Positions 63,279 to 63,360 of a stretch of 63,360 nucleotides of DNA are shown here, piece by piece. Position 1 is the stretch's first letter. Every line of letters begins with the position of its first letter. The translations under genes and the position numbers were made by a program. The notes below the pieces were generated by a model. The model saw nothing but the letters and a program-made list of their open reading frames with translations. It was not told the DNA's origin and ran no database searches. The stretch covers positions 1 to 63,360 of the forward strand of contig JAPPGZ010000101.1 in the NCBI GenBank assembly GCA_028874905.1, read 5' to 3'. Source of the stretch: Gemmatimonadota bacterium. GTDB taxonomy: Bacteria > Gemmatimonadota > Gemmatimonadetes > Longimicrobiales > Gaopeijiaceae.

Positions 63279-63360
63279 ATGGACGGGTTTGGAAATGGCG
63301 GGCTTGGCGACCTCCGGGACCGCCTGCCGGACAGCCGCCAGGAGCCGCAGGCGGGCCGCT
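63279..63360 (+). CDS. Possible start of a plus-strand gene, cut by right edge
   Basis: An ATG at 63279 opens a frame (MDGFGNGGLGDLRDRL) that continues to the window edge without a stop. It is preceded by only a weak AGG. Twenty-seven codons are too few to assign a function. It would be divergent from the von Willebrand gene across the repeat region. Confidence 0.3.
   Translation, partial: MDGFGNGGLGDLRDRLPDSRQEPQAGR

Overview
The window is GC-rich, densely coded bacterial DNA, most likely from a Gemmatimonadota-type organism. This is inferred from the gene repertoire, not from a marker gene: two SusC/SusD outer-membrane uptake operons, several secreted lipoproteins, TolB-propeller amidohydrolases, an S9 peptidase, an LVIVD-repeat protein and DUF3179/DUF2891 proteins. 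Such a mix is common in environmental Gemmatimonadota, including host-associated ones. No rRNA, tRNA, CRISPR array, insertion sequence or phage gene was recognised.

Layout. 1-2075: two translationally coupled minus-strand genes, a beta-lactamase-fold serine hydrolase cut by the left edge and a DUF2891 lipoprotein. 2184-14000: the most distinctive locus. A candidate promoter with direct repeats precedes a 92-aa protein of unknown function, a 2339-aa (frame-corrected) reducing iterative-type polyketide synthase, a B12-binding radical SAM enzyme related to hopanoid methylases, and a fusion of a thioester reductase with a sulfotransferase. Together they look like a pathway that builds a reduced chain, modifies it by radical chemistry, releases it reductively and sulfates it. 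The KS N-terminus carries a one-base frameshift. 13952-15751: an AlbA/Schlafen-type ATPase with its own palindromic operator. 15796-19875: an operon of propeller protein, MoaD-like protein, membrane protein and Tat amidase. 19964-29228: DCC protein, first SusCD pair, small lipoprotein, DinB protein, multicopper oxidase and DUF3179 protein.

29374-37342: TolB-amidohydrolase plus ProC, a VapBC-like toxin-antitoxin pair, an LVIVD protein with a partner, and a secreted SDR lipoprotein. 37435-47810: MATE exporter, amidohydrolase lipoprotein, a second SusCD operon extended by two tiny lipoproteins that resemble stand-alone TonB plug domains, and an S9 peptidase. 47918-55023: a Cys/His small protein, one ABC ATPase and four ABC-2 permeases that form two duplicated pairs. 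54995-58215: a FAD-linked oxidase, a lipoprotein, an orphan imuA with a promoter almost abutting its start codon, and a DUF1697 protein.

58339-63360: a membrane cluster with an SH3-like protein, a peptidoglycan-binding/coiled-coil/leucine-rich-repeat protein, a TolQ/MotA-like proton channel and a convergent von Willebrand A protein that may act as its ExbD/MotB-like partner. This is the second candidate for an undescribed system. All functions are inferred from motifs and context read by eye; no database search was run.
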